NCBI GenBank assembly: GCA_013141505.1
Contig: JABFQX010000002.1
Span: 1 to 64,000 of the forward strand
Direction: 5' to 3'
Length of the DNA stretch: 64,000 bases
Source of the DNA: Methyloglobulus sp.
GTDB taxonomy: Bacteria; Pseudomonadota; Gammaproteobacteria; Methylococcales; Methylomonadaceae
Part shown: one piece after another, positions 56,413-64,000 of the stretch
Numbering within the stretch: the stretch's first letter is position 1
How the letters are laid out: each line of letters opens with the position of its first letter
The notes under the pieces: model-generated
Databases searched by the model: none
The model's input: the letters and a program-made list of their open reading frames with translations, nothing else
What the model was told of the DNA's origin: nothing
Translations under genes and position numbers: made by a program

Positions 56413-56562
56413 GTTTTACAGCACACTTTTTTCATTGACCCTAAAGCCACTACTGAATACAAATTTTTACCCGTTGTCCGTCCTCAAGCCTAAAACGGAT
56501 ATGGTTTCCTCCATTTTCACGGTTAGCAATGCCAGAAAAAGTGTTCGATGTAATTAATAATT

Positions 56563-57087
56563 ATGAATAAACATGGATATAGTATGAACGATACCAATAA
56601 TTTAACCGAAAGGGCAAACACGCTACTTAAACTGCTTGGCTCACAGCAAACGCTGTTGTTGTCAACGGCATCCGTCAGTGGCGTACCTGAAGTGAGTTAT
56701 GCGCCGTTTGTTCGGGATCAGACGGGTTGCTTCTATGTGTTGATTAGCGAATTGGCGGCACATACTGGCAATTTGCTGACGAATCCGCAGGCCTCGGTTA
56801 TGTTTATTCGCCCCGAATCGGAATCGAGCAATCTTTTTGCCAGAGAACGGGCGGTCTTCCACTGTGCCGCCAAAGAAGTAAGCCGTGATGATGAGCGCTA
56901 TTCAATACTGTTGGCAGCAATGCAAAGTCAGTTTGGGGAAATCGTCGCTGTATTGGCTTCTTTAGCTGATTTTCATTTATTTGCGTTATCGCCAGAAAAT
57001 GGTCGTTATGTTGCCGGTTTTGGTCAAGCCTTTACGATCAATACCCAAGATGGCAGCTTGTCCCATCTGGTTAAGAAGCACGGGTAA
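56563..57087 (+). CDS. HugZ-like pyridoxamine 5'-phosphate oxidase-fold protein
   Basis: This 174-residue split-beta-barrel protein has LLSTASVSGVPEVSYAPFVRDQTGCFYVLIS, LLTNPQASVMFI and C-terminal GRYVAGFGQAFTI, a phrase typical of HugZ heme utilisation proteins. HugZ binds and degrades heme in Helicobacter and Campylobacter; in other bacteria the role is unproven. Start uncertain between 56563 and the ATG at 56584 (MNDTNN). Monocistronic. Confidence 0.85.
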   Translation: MNKHGYSMNDTNNLTERANTLLKLLGSQQTLLLSTASVSGVPEVSYAPFVRDQTGCFYVLISELAAHTGNLLTNPQASVMFIRPESESSNLFARERAVFHCAAKEVSRDDERYSILLAAMQSQFGEIVAVLASLADFHLFALSPENGRYVAGFGQAFTINTQDGSLSHLVKKHG

Positions 57088-57209
57088 GTTGAGTGACCTG
57101 TAGGTCAGCAGTGATCAGCAATCGTCGTGATGGCTTATCAAAATGGAACCTGATTTGATATTTACAACTCAGCCAGTAAAATAGAATCTGAGTTTTTGGA
57201 GTAGCTAAT

Positions 57210-57773
57210 ATGGCAAAGCTGTCATTACAGGAACAATTATTAAAATCCGGGTTGGTCGGTTCAGGACAGGCGAAAGCGGCAAAATCGGAAAAGCATAAGC
57301 AAATTAAACAGCAGCAGCACAATAAAGTGCAAGCTGTTGATGACCTCAAAGAGCAAGCAATCCAGGCACGGCAAAAACAGGCCGAAAAAGATCGGGAACT
57401 TAATCAGCAACGTAAACAGGAAGACGAGCGCAAGCAGCTTGCCGCACAGGTTAAGCAATTAATCGAGCAAAATCGGCTACCTAAAAACGATGCATCAACT
57501 GAGCAATCCGACAATTATCTTGCCTATCGCTTTACAGATCAGAACAAGGTTAAAGCCTTGTATCTTACAAAGGACGTGCGCGAACAATTGGTGAACGGCA
57601 GGTTGGCAATCGTCAAGTCAGATCGACATTATGAACTGGTGTCTACCGAAGTTGCTGAAAAGATAATAGCGCGTGATGCCTCTTTTGTTATCGTGCTAAA
57701 TGATCCTCATATTCAGGCTAACAAGGATGACCGTTATGCCGATTATCAAGTGCCAGATGACCTGATGTGGTAG
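57210..57773 (+). CDS. DUF2058 family nucleoprotein (YaiL-like)
   Basis: This 187-residue protein matches the DUF2058 plan: SLQEQLLKSGLVGSGQAKAAKSEKHKQ at the start, a highly charged coiled-coil middle (QARQKQAEKDRELNQQRKQEDERKQ) and a conserved C-terminal half with YRFTDQNKVKALYLT and QLVNGRLAIVK. Described in E. coli as YaiL, a nucleoprotein/polynucleotide-associated protein of unknown function. Likely acidic/basic RNA-binding protein; not linked to neighbours. Confidence 0.88.
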   Translation: MAKLSLQEQLLKSGLVGSGQAKAAKSEKHKQIKQQQHNKVQAVDDLKEQAIQARQKQAEKDRELNQQRKQEDERKQLAAQVKQLIEQNRLPKNDASTEQSDNYLAYRFTDQNKVKALYLTKDVREQLVNGRLAIVKSDRHYELVSTEVAEKIIARDASFVIVLNDPHIQANKDDRYADYQVPDDLMW

Positions 57774-57820
57774 CATCCTAGCCTATGCTATAAGGCTTCG
57801 GAACTTTGCAATCATAGCCA

Positions 57821-59059
57821 ATGAGCCAAGATAACAATCCCTCTAACCCCACACAAACAACAGTGAGCAATTCTCGGATTAATTGGCTTTGGGCTTTATT
57901 GCTGTCGGCAATTCTTGCGGGCACTGGCTATTTCATCTGGACACCAGGCAGCAATACAAAAGCACAATCGAGCCCTAAAGCTGAATACTTGGAAAGCCAA
58001 CCCATCGCGGTCGCCGCCGCTTTGACAACCCAGGGTGATCTGCCGATTTATCTGGAAGGTTTGGGCACGGTTACGCCCTTGCATACGGTTACGGTGCGCT
58101 CCCGTGTTGATGGTGAGTTGATCCGAGTAGTGTTCACCGAAGGTCAACTTGTCAAGCAAGGCGACTTGCTTGCTGAAATAGACCCCAGGCTTTATCAGGT
58201 GCAGATGCTGCAAGCACAAGGGCAATTACTGCATGACGAGGCCTTGCTGAAAAATGCCGAGCTTGATTTACTGCGCTACAAAAAACTGCTGACGAAAAAC
58301 GCCATCTCCGCCCAACAGACCGTCACTCAAGAAGCCTTAGTCAAGCAGTACCGAGGTACGGTTGAGGTTGACCGCGCCCAAGTCAAAAATGCCCAACTGC
58401 AATTGAGCTATACCCACATAACTGCGCCGGTAAGCGGTCGCATCGGTCTGCGATTAGTCGATCAAGGTAATATCGTCCATGTCTCAGATAACAATGGCTT
58501 GTTAGTGATTACCCAGATCCAACCCATAACCGTCGTGTTTACCTTGCCGGAAGATAATGTGCCGGAAGTCATGCAGCGTTGGGGAGCCGGTGCGGTGTTG
58601 CCGGTTGAAGCTTATGACCGATCTGGAAACCTCAAACTTGCCAGCGGAAAATTACTGGCGATAGACAACCAGATTGATTCTGCCACGGGTACTGTGAAGC
58701 TGAAAGCCCAGTTTGATAATGAAGATAAAGCCTTGTTTGCCAATCAATTTGTCAACATCAAAATGAAGCTGGATACCTTGCGTGCAGTGACATTAGTGCC
58801 TTCTTCCGCTATCCAGCATGGTGCAATCGGCAGTTTTGTCTATGTTGTCAATGATGACAAAACCGTAACAATACGCAAGGTTAAACAAGGCTCCGCTGGA
58901 GCCGAAACGGTGACTATCCTTGACGGCTTGGTTCCAGGTCAAAATGTGATAATTGATGGCGCTGACAAATTGCGTGAAGGTAGCCGCGTCAAAATCATCG
59001 AGCATGGACCACAGCAACCATCAGATAACCTGAAAATCAGCGAGCCTAGTCCACGCTGA
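57821..59059 (+). CDS. mdtA: RND efflux periplasmic adaptor (MdtA-like)
   Basis: In this 412-residue membrane fusion protein, one N-terminal transmembrane anchor (about residues 22-42) and no lipobox Cys are seen. The barrel-sandwich and alpha-hairpin domain includes [32 protein letters not shown], then the second half [23 protein letters not shown], and the beta-barrel [25 protein letters not shown]. This is MdtA of the MdtABC type. The two RND permease genes follow at a three-base gap and then by ATGA overlap. Confidence 0.94.
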   Translation: MSQDNNPSNPTQTTVSNSRINWLWALLLSAILAGTGYFIWTPGSNTKAQSSPKAEYLESQPIAVAAALTTQGDLPIYLEGLGTVTPLHTVTVRSRVDGELIRVVFTEGQLVKQGDLLAEIDPRLYQVQMLQAQGQLLHDEALLKNAELDLLRYKKLLTKNAISAQQTVTQEALVKQYRGTVEVDRAQVKNAQLQLSYTHITAPVSGRIGLRLVDQGNIVHVSDNNGLLVITQIQPITVVFTLPEDNVPEVMQRWGAGAVLPVEAYDRSGNLKLASGKLLAIDNQIDSATGTVKLKAQFDNEDKALFANQFVNIKMKLDTLRAVTLVPSSAIQHGAIGSFVYVVNDDKTVTIRKVKQGSAGAETVTILDGLVPGQNVIIDGADKLREGSRVKIIEHGPQQPSDNLKISEPSPR

Positions 59060-59061
59060 AT

Positions 59062-62000
59062 ATGGCTTCCGGTCAAACGCCACCATCCGGGTTTAATCCA
59101 TCTCGACTGTCCATCCTACGCCCAGTGGCAACATCCTTACTGATGCTGGCGTTATTATTGGTTGGCATCATGGCGTATCGGCAATTGCCGATTTCGGCGT
59201 TGCCACAGGTTGATTACCCGACCATTCAAGTGGTTACACTTTACCCAGGTGCTAGCCCCGATGTGATGACATCAGTGATTACCGCCCCCCTTGAAAGGCA
59301 GTTCGGGCAAATGCCAGGGTTGCGGCAAATGTCATCGACCAGTTCCGGCGGTGCGTCGGTGATTACCTTGCAGTTCAATTTGCAGCTTGCCCTGGATGTT
59401 GCCGAACAAACGGTACAGGCCGCTATCAATGCCGCTGGTAATTTTTTGCCTACGGATCTACCAATGCCGCCTATCTACAACAAGGTCAATCCGGCTGACG
59501 CGCCCATACTCACGCTGGCGGTCAGTTCTCCCAGCCTGGCATTATCACAAGTGGAAGATTTGGTTGAGACGCGAATGGCACAAAAAATCTCCCAATTGCC
59601 CGGTGTTGGACTGGTCAGCATCAGCGGTGGCCAGCGTCCTGCGGTGCGTATTCAGGCCAATAACAAGGCTTTGGCTGCCTACGGAATGAGTCTTGAAGAC
59701 TTGCGGACAGCGATTGCCGCTGCCAATGTCAATCAGCCAAAAGGAGTCTTTGACGGTACTTTTCGTTCAGCCATCATCGACAACAATGACCAGTTACGCA
59801 GTGCGGCAGAATATCAAAATCTTATCGTAGCTTATCGTAACGGCGCTGCCGTAAAGCTGGCCGATGTAGCGACCGCTGTCGATGCCACAGAAAATGTCCG
59901 CTTGGCGGCGTGGGCGAATAACACGGCGGCAGTTATTGTCAACATCCAACGTCAACCAGGTGCTAATGTTATTGAAGTGGCTGACCGCATTAAAGGGTTG
60001 TTGCCGAAGATACAGGCTTCGCTACCGGGTGCTGTCGATGTTATGCCGCTGACTGACCGTACAATTACCATACGGGCTTCGGTTCATGATGTGCAATTTG
60101 AATTGATGTTGGCGGTGGCACTTGTGGTGATGGTGATTTTCGTGTTCCTGCGTAACATACCGGCCACGCTGATTCCTGGTATTGCCGTGCCGCTGTCATT
60201 GATCGGCACGTTTGCAGTGATGTATCTGGCTGGATTCAGCATCAATAACCTGACCTTAATGGCTTTGACCATAGCTACAGGTTTTGTGGTGGATGATGCT
60301 ATTGTTGTTATTGAGAATATTTCCCGCTACATCGAGCGTGGCGAAACGGCCTTACAAGCCGCATTAAAAGGCTCGCAACAAATCGGTTTTACTATTATCT
60401 CGCTGACTTTTTCGCTGGTGGCGGTATTGATTCCACTGTTGTTTATGGGTGATGTCGTAGGCCGCTTGTTCCGCGAATTTGCCATTACCTTGGCAGTGGC
60501 AATCCTGATTTCTGCGGTTATATCGTTAACACTTACGCCGATGATGTGCGCGAAAATGCTGCGACCATCGAACCTCAATGCCAAGCCTGATGATATAGGC
60601 TTTTTTAATCGTATTATTGCTGCCTATGGTCGCAGTTTAGAATGGGTGCTGTTACGACAACCACTCACATTGCTGGTAGGTGCTGTCACTCTGGTACTGA
60701 CGGTGGCACTGTATGTTGCTATCCCGAAAGGTTTTTTTCCGGTGCAGGATACCGGCTTGATTCAAGGGGTTTCGGAAGCGCCTGCAAGTATTTCTTTCTC
60801 GGCGATGGCCGAACGCCAAGCGGCGGCAAGCAAAATCATTCTGGCTGATCCCGCCGTTGCCAGCCTGTCATCATTTATCGGTGTCGATGGCACTAATCCG
60901 ACACTCAACAGTGGCCGTTTTCTGATCAACCTGAAACCTCATGACCAGCGTCATGATAGTGCAGACGCGATAATACAAAGACTGCACCAGCAACTGACAA
61001 AGCTGAACGGCATGGATGTTTACCTGCAACCGGTGCAAGATCTCACGCTGGAAAATCAAATCAGCCGAACCCGGTATCAATTTACCTTGCAGGCGGTTGA
61101 TTTAACCGAGCTTAGCGAGTGGTCGCAGCGCCTGGTTGAGCGGTTACGCAAAATGCCGCAACTTAATGAGGTCGCCAGTGACCTGCAAAATCAGGGCTTA
61201 CAGGCTTTTGTTAAGATCGACCGCAGTACCGCTAGCCGGATGGGCGTAACCACTGCCGCTATAGACAATATTTTGTATGATGCTTACGGGCAACGGCTGG
61301 TATCAACCCTATTTACCCAAGCCAACCAATATCGGGTGGTGTTGGAACTCAACCCGAATCCACAGGCCAGCCCGCAAGCTATCGGTGAACTACGTATACC
61401 CGCCAACTCAGGAGGTTTGGTACCTTTGTCAACGATAGCGGAGATTTCGGAACATTACACCCCGCTTGCGATTGGTCACCTGGATCAGTTTCCAGCAACA
61501 ACGGTGTCTTTCAATCTGGCTCCAGATACTGCCCTTGGTGATGCCATTCAGGCCATCGAAGCGGCCAAGCAGGACATCGCCTTGCCTTTGAGTATACATA
61601 CTGAATATCAAGGGTCTGCACTGGCCTTCAATGCTTCGTTGACCAATACGCTGTGGTTGATTTTGGCCGCTATCATTACCGTTTACATCGTGCTGGGCGT
61701 ACTGTACGAAAGCTATATTCACCCGTTGACCATCCTGTCAACTCTGCCTTCTGCGGGTGTTGGCGCGTTGCTGGCGCTGATACTGTCTGGCAATGACCTA
61801 GGGATTATCGCCATAATTGGCATTATTTTGTTGATTGGCATCGTCAAGAAGAACGCCATCATGATGATTGATTTTGCCCTGGATGCGGAACGCAAACAGG
61901 GACTGTCTCCTCGGGATGCGATTTATCAGGCGTGTTTGCTGCGTTTCAGGCCCATCCTGATGACCACGTTGTCTGCCATGCTCGGCGCTTTGCCGCTGAT

Positions 62001-62199
62001 GCTGGGAAGCGGTGTCGGTTCGGAACTGCGACATCCTTTGGGTATTACCATGGTAGGTGGACTGCTGTTCAGCCAGTTGCTGACCTTGTACACCACACCG
62101 GTTATTTATCTGACTCTTGATAGGCTGGCTCGACGTTTTCGTGGTGAAGATGCCGGCGAGGGCAACGGTGAAGGTAATGCCGATGTAATTCAGTCATGA
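59062..62199 (+). CDS. mdtB: RND efflux permease subunit (MdtB-like)
   Basis: This 1045-residue inner-membrane RND transporter has N-terminal [44 protein letters not shown] (conserved RND start, TM1), two large periplasmic loops, and the proton relay block [21 protein letters not shown] with the paired Asp in TM4. The C-terminal half has the corresponding [20 protein letters not shown]. Full length. MdtB and MdtC form a heteromultimer (2:1), exporting bile salts, novobiocin and others in E. coli. Confidence 0.95.
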   Translation: MASGQTPPSGFNPSRLSILRPVATSLLMLALLLVGIMAYRQLPISALPQVDYPTIQVVTLYPGASPDVMTSVITAPLERQFGQMPGLRQMSSTSSGGASVITLQFNLQLALDVAEQTVQAAINAAGNFLPTDLPMPPIYNKVNPADAPILTLAVSSPSLALSQVEDLVETRMAQKISQLPGVGLVSISGGQRPAVRIQANNKALAAYGMSLEDLRTAIAAANVNQPKGVFDGTFRSAIIDNNDQLRSAAEYQNLIVAYRNGAAVKLADVATAVDATENVRLAAWANNTAAVIVNIQRQPGANVIEVADRIKGLLPKIQASLPGAVDVMPLTDRTITIRASVHDVQFELMLAVALVVMVIFVFLRNIPATLIPGIAVPLSLIGTFAVMYLAGFSINNLTLMALTIATGFVVDDAIVVIENISRYIERGETALQAALKGSQQIGFTIISLTFSLVAVLIPLLFMGDVVGRLFREFAITLAVAILISAVISLTLTPMMCAKMLRPSNLNAKPDDIGFFNRIIAAYGRSLEWVLLRQPLTLLVGAVTLVLTVALYVAIPKGFFPVQDTGLIQGVSEAPASISFSAMAERQAAASKIILADPAVASLSSFIGVDGTNPTLNSGRFLINLKPHDQRHDSADAIIQRLHQQLTKLNGMDVYLQPVQDLTLENQISRTRYQFTLQAVDLTELSEWSQRLVERLRKMPQLNEVASDLQNQGLQAFVKIDRSTASRMGVTTAAIDNILYDAYGQRLVSTLFTQANQYRVVLELNPNPQASPQAIGELRIPANSGGLVPLSTIAEISEHYTPLAIGHLDQFPATTVSFNLAPDTALGDAIQAIEAAKQDIALPLSIHTEYQGSALAFNASLTNTLWLILAAIITVYIVLGVLYESYIHPLTILSTLPSAGVGALLALILSGNDLGIIAIIGIILLIGIVKKNAIMMIDFALDAERKQGLSPRDAIYQACLLRFRPILMTTLSAMLGALPLMLGSGVGSELRHPLGITMVGGLLFSQLLTLYTTPVIYLTLDRLARRFRGEDAGEGNGEGNADVIQS

Positions 62200-64000
62200 A
62201 TCCATCGGCATTTTTCATCTACCGCCCGGTAGCGACCACATTATTGACGATAGGTCTTGCGCTTGCCGGATTTGTGGCATTTCTGCAATTGCCGGTAGCA
62301 CCGTTACCTCAAGTCGATTTTCCAAGTATTTCGGTGTTGGCGGCCATGCCCGGTGCCAGTCCGGAAACCATGGCAGCTACTATTGCCACGCCGCTGGAAC
62401 GCTCACTAGGCCGGATCGCAGGCATTACCGAAATGACTTCGACCAGCTCTTTAGGGTCAACCCGAATCAATCTTCAATTTGAGCTAGACCGTGATATAGA
62501 TGGTGCTGCCCGTGATGTACAAGCTGCCATCAATGCCGCCAGCAGCCTGTTGCCAAGCAACTTGCCCAGCCGCCCCAGTTACCGCAAAGTCAATCCTGCC
62601 GAATCGCCGATCATGATTTTGGCATTGACATCTACCACTGTAAATCGTGGACAAATGTACGATGCCGCTTCAACCATCCTGGCTCAAAAAATCGCCCAGA
62701 TACCCGGTATAGGTCAGGTTGCGGTGGGAGGGAGTTCTCTGCCTGCGGTACGCGTAGAATTGAATCCCGGACCGTTGGCGAAATACGGCATCAGCCTTGA
62801 TGATGTTGCTAACGCTATCGCCACCGCGAATTCCAATCGTCCCAAGGGATCATTTGAAGCCAATGACAGGCACTGGCAAATTTACGCTAATGACCAAGCC
62901 AAACAGGCCGCCGATTACAACCCGCTGATTGTTGCGTATCGAAATAATGCGCCGATTCGCATAGCCGATCTGGGCGAGGCTATCGACTCGGTAGAAGATT
63001 TGCGTAATAGCGGCCTAAAAAATGGCCAGCCGTCGATCCTATTATTCGTCGGCAAACAACCCGGTGCAAATATTATCGAAACCGTGGAGCAAGTGAAATC
63101 TATGCTTCCCCAATTGCGGGCATTGCTGCCGGATGCCATAAACCTTTCAGTCGCCGTGGATAGGACGCTCACCATTCGCGCATCGGTCAGTGAAGCAGAG
63201 CGCAGTTTGCTGATTGCTATCGGCTTGGTGATTCTGGTCGTGCTGTTGTTTCTGCGTAAGTTGCGTACAGCACTGATTCCCATCATTGCTGTGCCGGTTT
63301 CGCTGATTGGTGCCTGTACGGTGATGTATCTGTGTAAATTCAGTTTGGACAATCTGTCGTTAATGGCGCTGACTATCGCTACCGGATTCGTAGTTGATGA
63401 TGCTATCGTCGTCCTCGAAAATATAAACCGACATATCGAAAAAGGTTTGCCACCCTTTGAGGCGGCGTTACTCGGTGCGCGGGAAGTCGGGTTTACCGTA
63501 TTGTCGATGAGTTTATCGTTGATTGCGGTGTTCATTCCCATCTTGTTAATGGGCGGCATCGTCGGTCGATTGTTTAGGGAATTTGCTGTGACCTTATCTG
63601 CCGCTGTTCTGGTGTCGCTGGTCGTCTCGTTGACAGTAACGCCGATGCTTTGTGCCCGATGGCTGACGGTTGAAAAACAACCCGGCAAGGGCTTGCCACG
63701 AGCAATAGAACGCGTGTTTATCAGCCTTCAAAACAGTTATGAACGCAGTTTACGCTGGGCCTTAAACCATGCGCCAGTGATGTTGGTTGTACTATTCGCC
63801 TGCGTTGCTTTGAATATTCACTTGTACAACATCGTACCTAAAGGTTTTTTTCCGACGCAGGATAATGGTCGATTGATGGGAAGCATTCAAGCAGATCAAA
63901 GCATTTCCTTTCAAGCCATGCAGAAAAAGCTTTATACCTTCGCTAATATATTACAGAACGATCCGGCAATTACCGATGTCATCGGCTTTGTCGGTGGCAA
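62196..64000 (+). CDS. mdtC: RND efflux permease subunit (MdtC-like), partial, cut by window end
   Basis: This gene is not in the ORF track because no stop falls inside the window. It starts with ATG at 62196, overlapping the mdtB stop (ATGA), and stays open to base 64000 (601 codons, no stop). The protein begins [20 protein letters not shown], has [16 protein letters not shown], the duplicated periplasmic loop and the paired-Asp block [19 protein letters not shown] in TM4. It is a second, distinct RND permease, as expected for MdtC in the mdtABC arrangement. The C-terminal half is outside the window. Confidence 0.93.
   Translation, partial: MNPSAFFIYRPVATTLLTIGLALAGFVAFLQLPVAPLPQVDFPSISVLAAMPGASPETMAATIATPLERSLGRIAGITEMTSTSSLGSTRINLQFELDRDIDGAARDVQAAINAASSLLPSNLPSRPSYRKVNPAESPIMILALTSTTVNRGQMYDAASTILAQKIAQIPGIGQVAVGGSSLPAVRVELNPGPLAKYGISLDDVANAIATANSNRPKGSFEANDRHWQIYANDQAKQAADYNPLIVAYRNNAPIRIADLGEAIDSVEDLRNSGLKNGQPSILLFVGKQPGANIIETVEQVKSMLPQLRALLPDAINLSVAVDRTLTIRASVSEAERSLLIAIGLVILVVLLFLRKLRTALIPIIAVPVSLIGACTVMYLCKFSLDNLSLMALTIATGFVVDDAIVVLENINRHIEKGLPPFEAALLGAREVGFTVLSMSLSLIAVFIPILLMGGIVGRLFREFAVTLSAAVLVSLVVSLTVTPMLCARWLTVEKQPGKGLPRAIERVFISLQNSYERSLRWALNHAPVMLVVLFACVALNIHLYNIVPKGFFPTQDNGRLMGSIQADQSISFQAMQKKLYTFANILQNDPAITDVIGFVGG

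Noticed and set aside
62915-63688. 257-residue minus-strand ORF opposite the third RND gene
   Set aside because: Antisense shadow of the MdtC-like coding sequence, with the low-quality Thr/Asn/Ser-rich composition of such mirrors.

Overview
This window looks like chromosome of a gammaproteobacterium with roughly 45% GC. The evidence is gene order: rpe...trpE-trpG, nudE...yrfG, rhlB/trxA/rho, hisBHAFIE-tatABC and an mdtABC-type RND operon, with proteins of gammaproteobacterial type. The overall look would fit a methanotroph-like member of the Methylococcales, but no methane or methanol genes are present, so that narrower placement is only an inference. No tRNA, rRNA or CRISPR array was seen.

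Layout. 1-123: right end of an IS5-type insertion sequence. 145-3962 (minus): tight rpe - nuclease-like gene - trpE - trpG operon. 4065-9993: FAH-family hydrolase, a QseBC/PmrAB-like two-component system, HemW, and two tandem paralogous membrane proteins. 10169-17196: six-gene MoxR/VWA/BatD operon. 17371-27075: nudE, a very large fused restriction-modification protein, yrfG, rhlB, trxA, rho, uppP and a lipoprotein. 27076-28182: a 720-base non-coding stretch with a candidate sigma-54-driven small RNA, then a pterin carbinolamine dehydratase.

28287-41476 is a surface polysaccharide (O-antigen or capsule) cluster. It has a truncated nucleotide-sugar epimerase, a UDP-sugar dehydrogenase, a Wzx flippase, a methyltransferase, two glycosyltransferases, a polytopic membrane protein that may be Wzy, an intact IS982-family element, an epimerase, an initiating sugar-phosphate transferase and a WbpM/CapD-type dehydratase. 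IS scars and a 750-base degraded stretch show repeated rearrangement.

41453-46900 (minus): a small membrane-protein gene with its own promoter and terminator, then hisBHAFIE-tatABC. 46901-47278 holds an orphan terminator that suggests an unannotated plus-strand RNA. 47279-51795: typA, a rhodanese, a BaiN-type flavoprotein, a cupin and a small membrane protein. 51796-54351 is rich in hairpin repeats and holds a frameshifted HAF-like secreted protein whose 5' coding region carries a heptanucleotide tandem repeat. 54352-57773: stomatin/NfeD pair, a DUF938 methyltransferase, a HugZ-like protein and a DUF2058 protein. 57821-64000: RND efflux operon, whose third gene runs off the window.

Most promising unexplained signals: (1) the sigma-54 small RNA candidate near 27.6 kb with CUCCU in unpaired regions; (2) the minus-strand transcription unit at 41.45-41.81 kb, with a 49-residue protein followed by a hairpin exposing CCUCCUC; (3) the 7-bp repeat tract at 53.6 kb; (4) the nuclease-like gene inside the rpe-trpEG operon and the fused R-M-S protein between nudE and yrfG. 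All functional statements are from reading sequence only; no database search was run.
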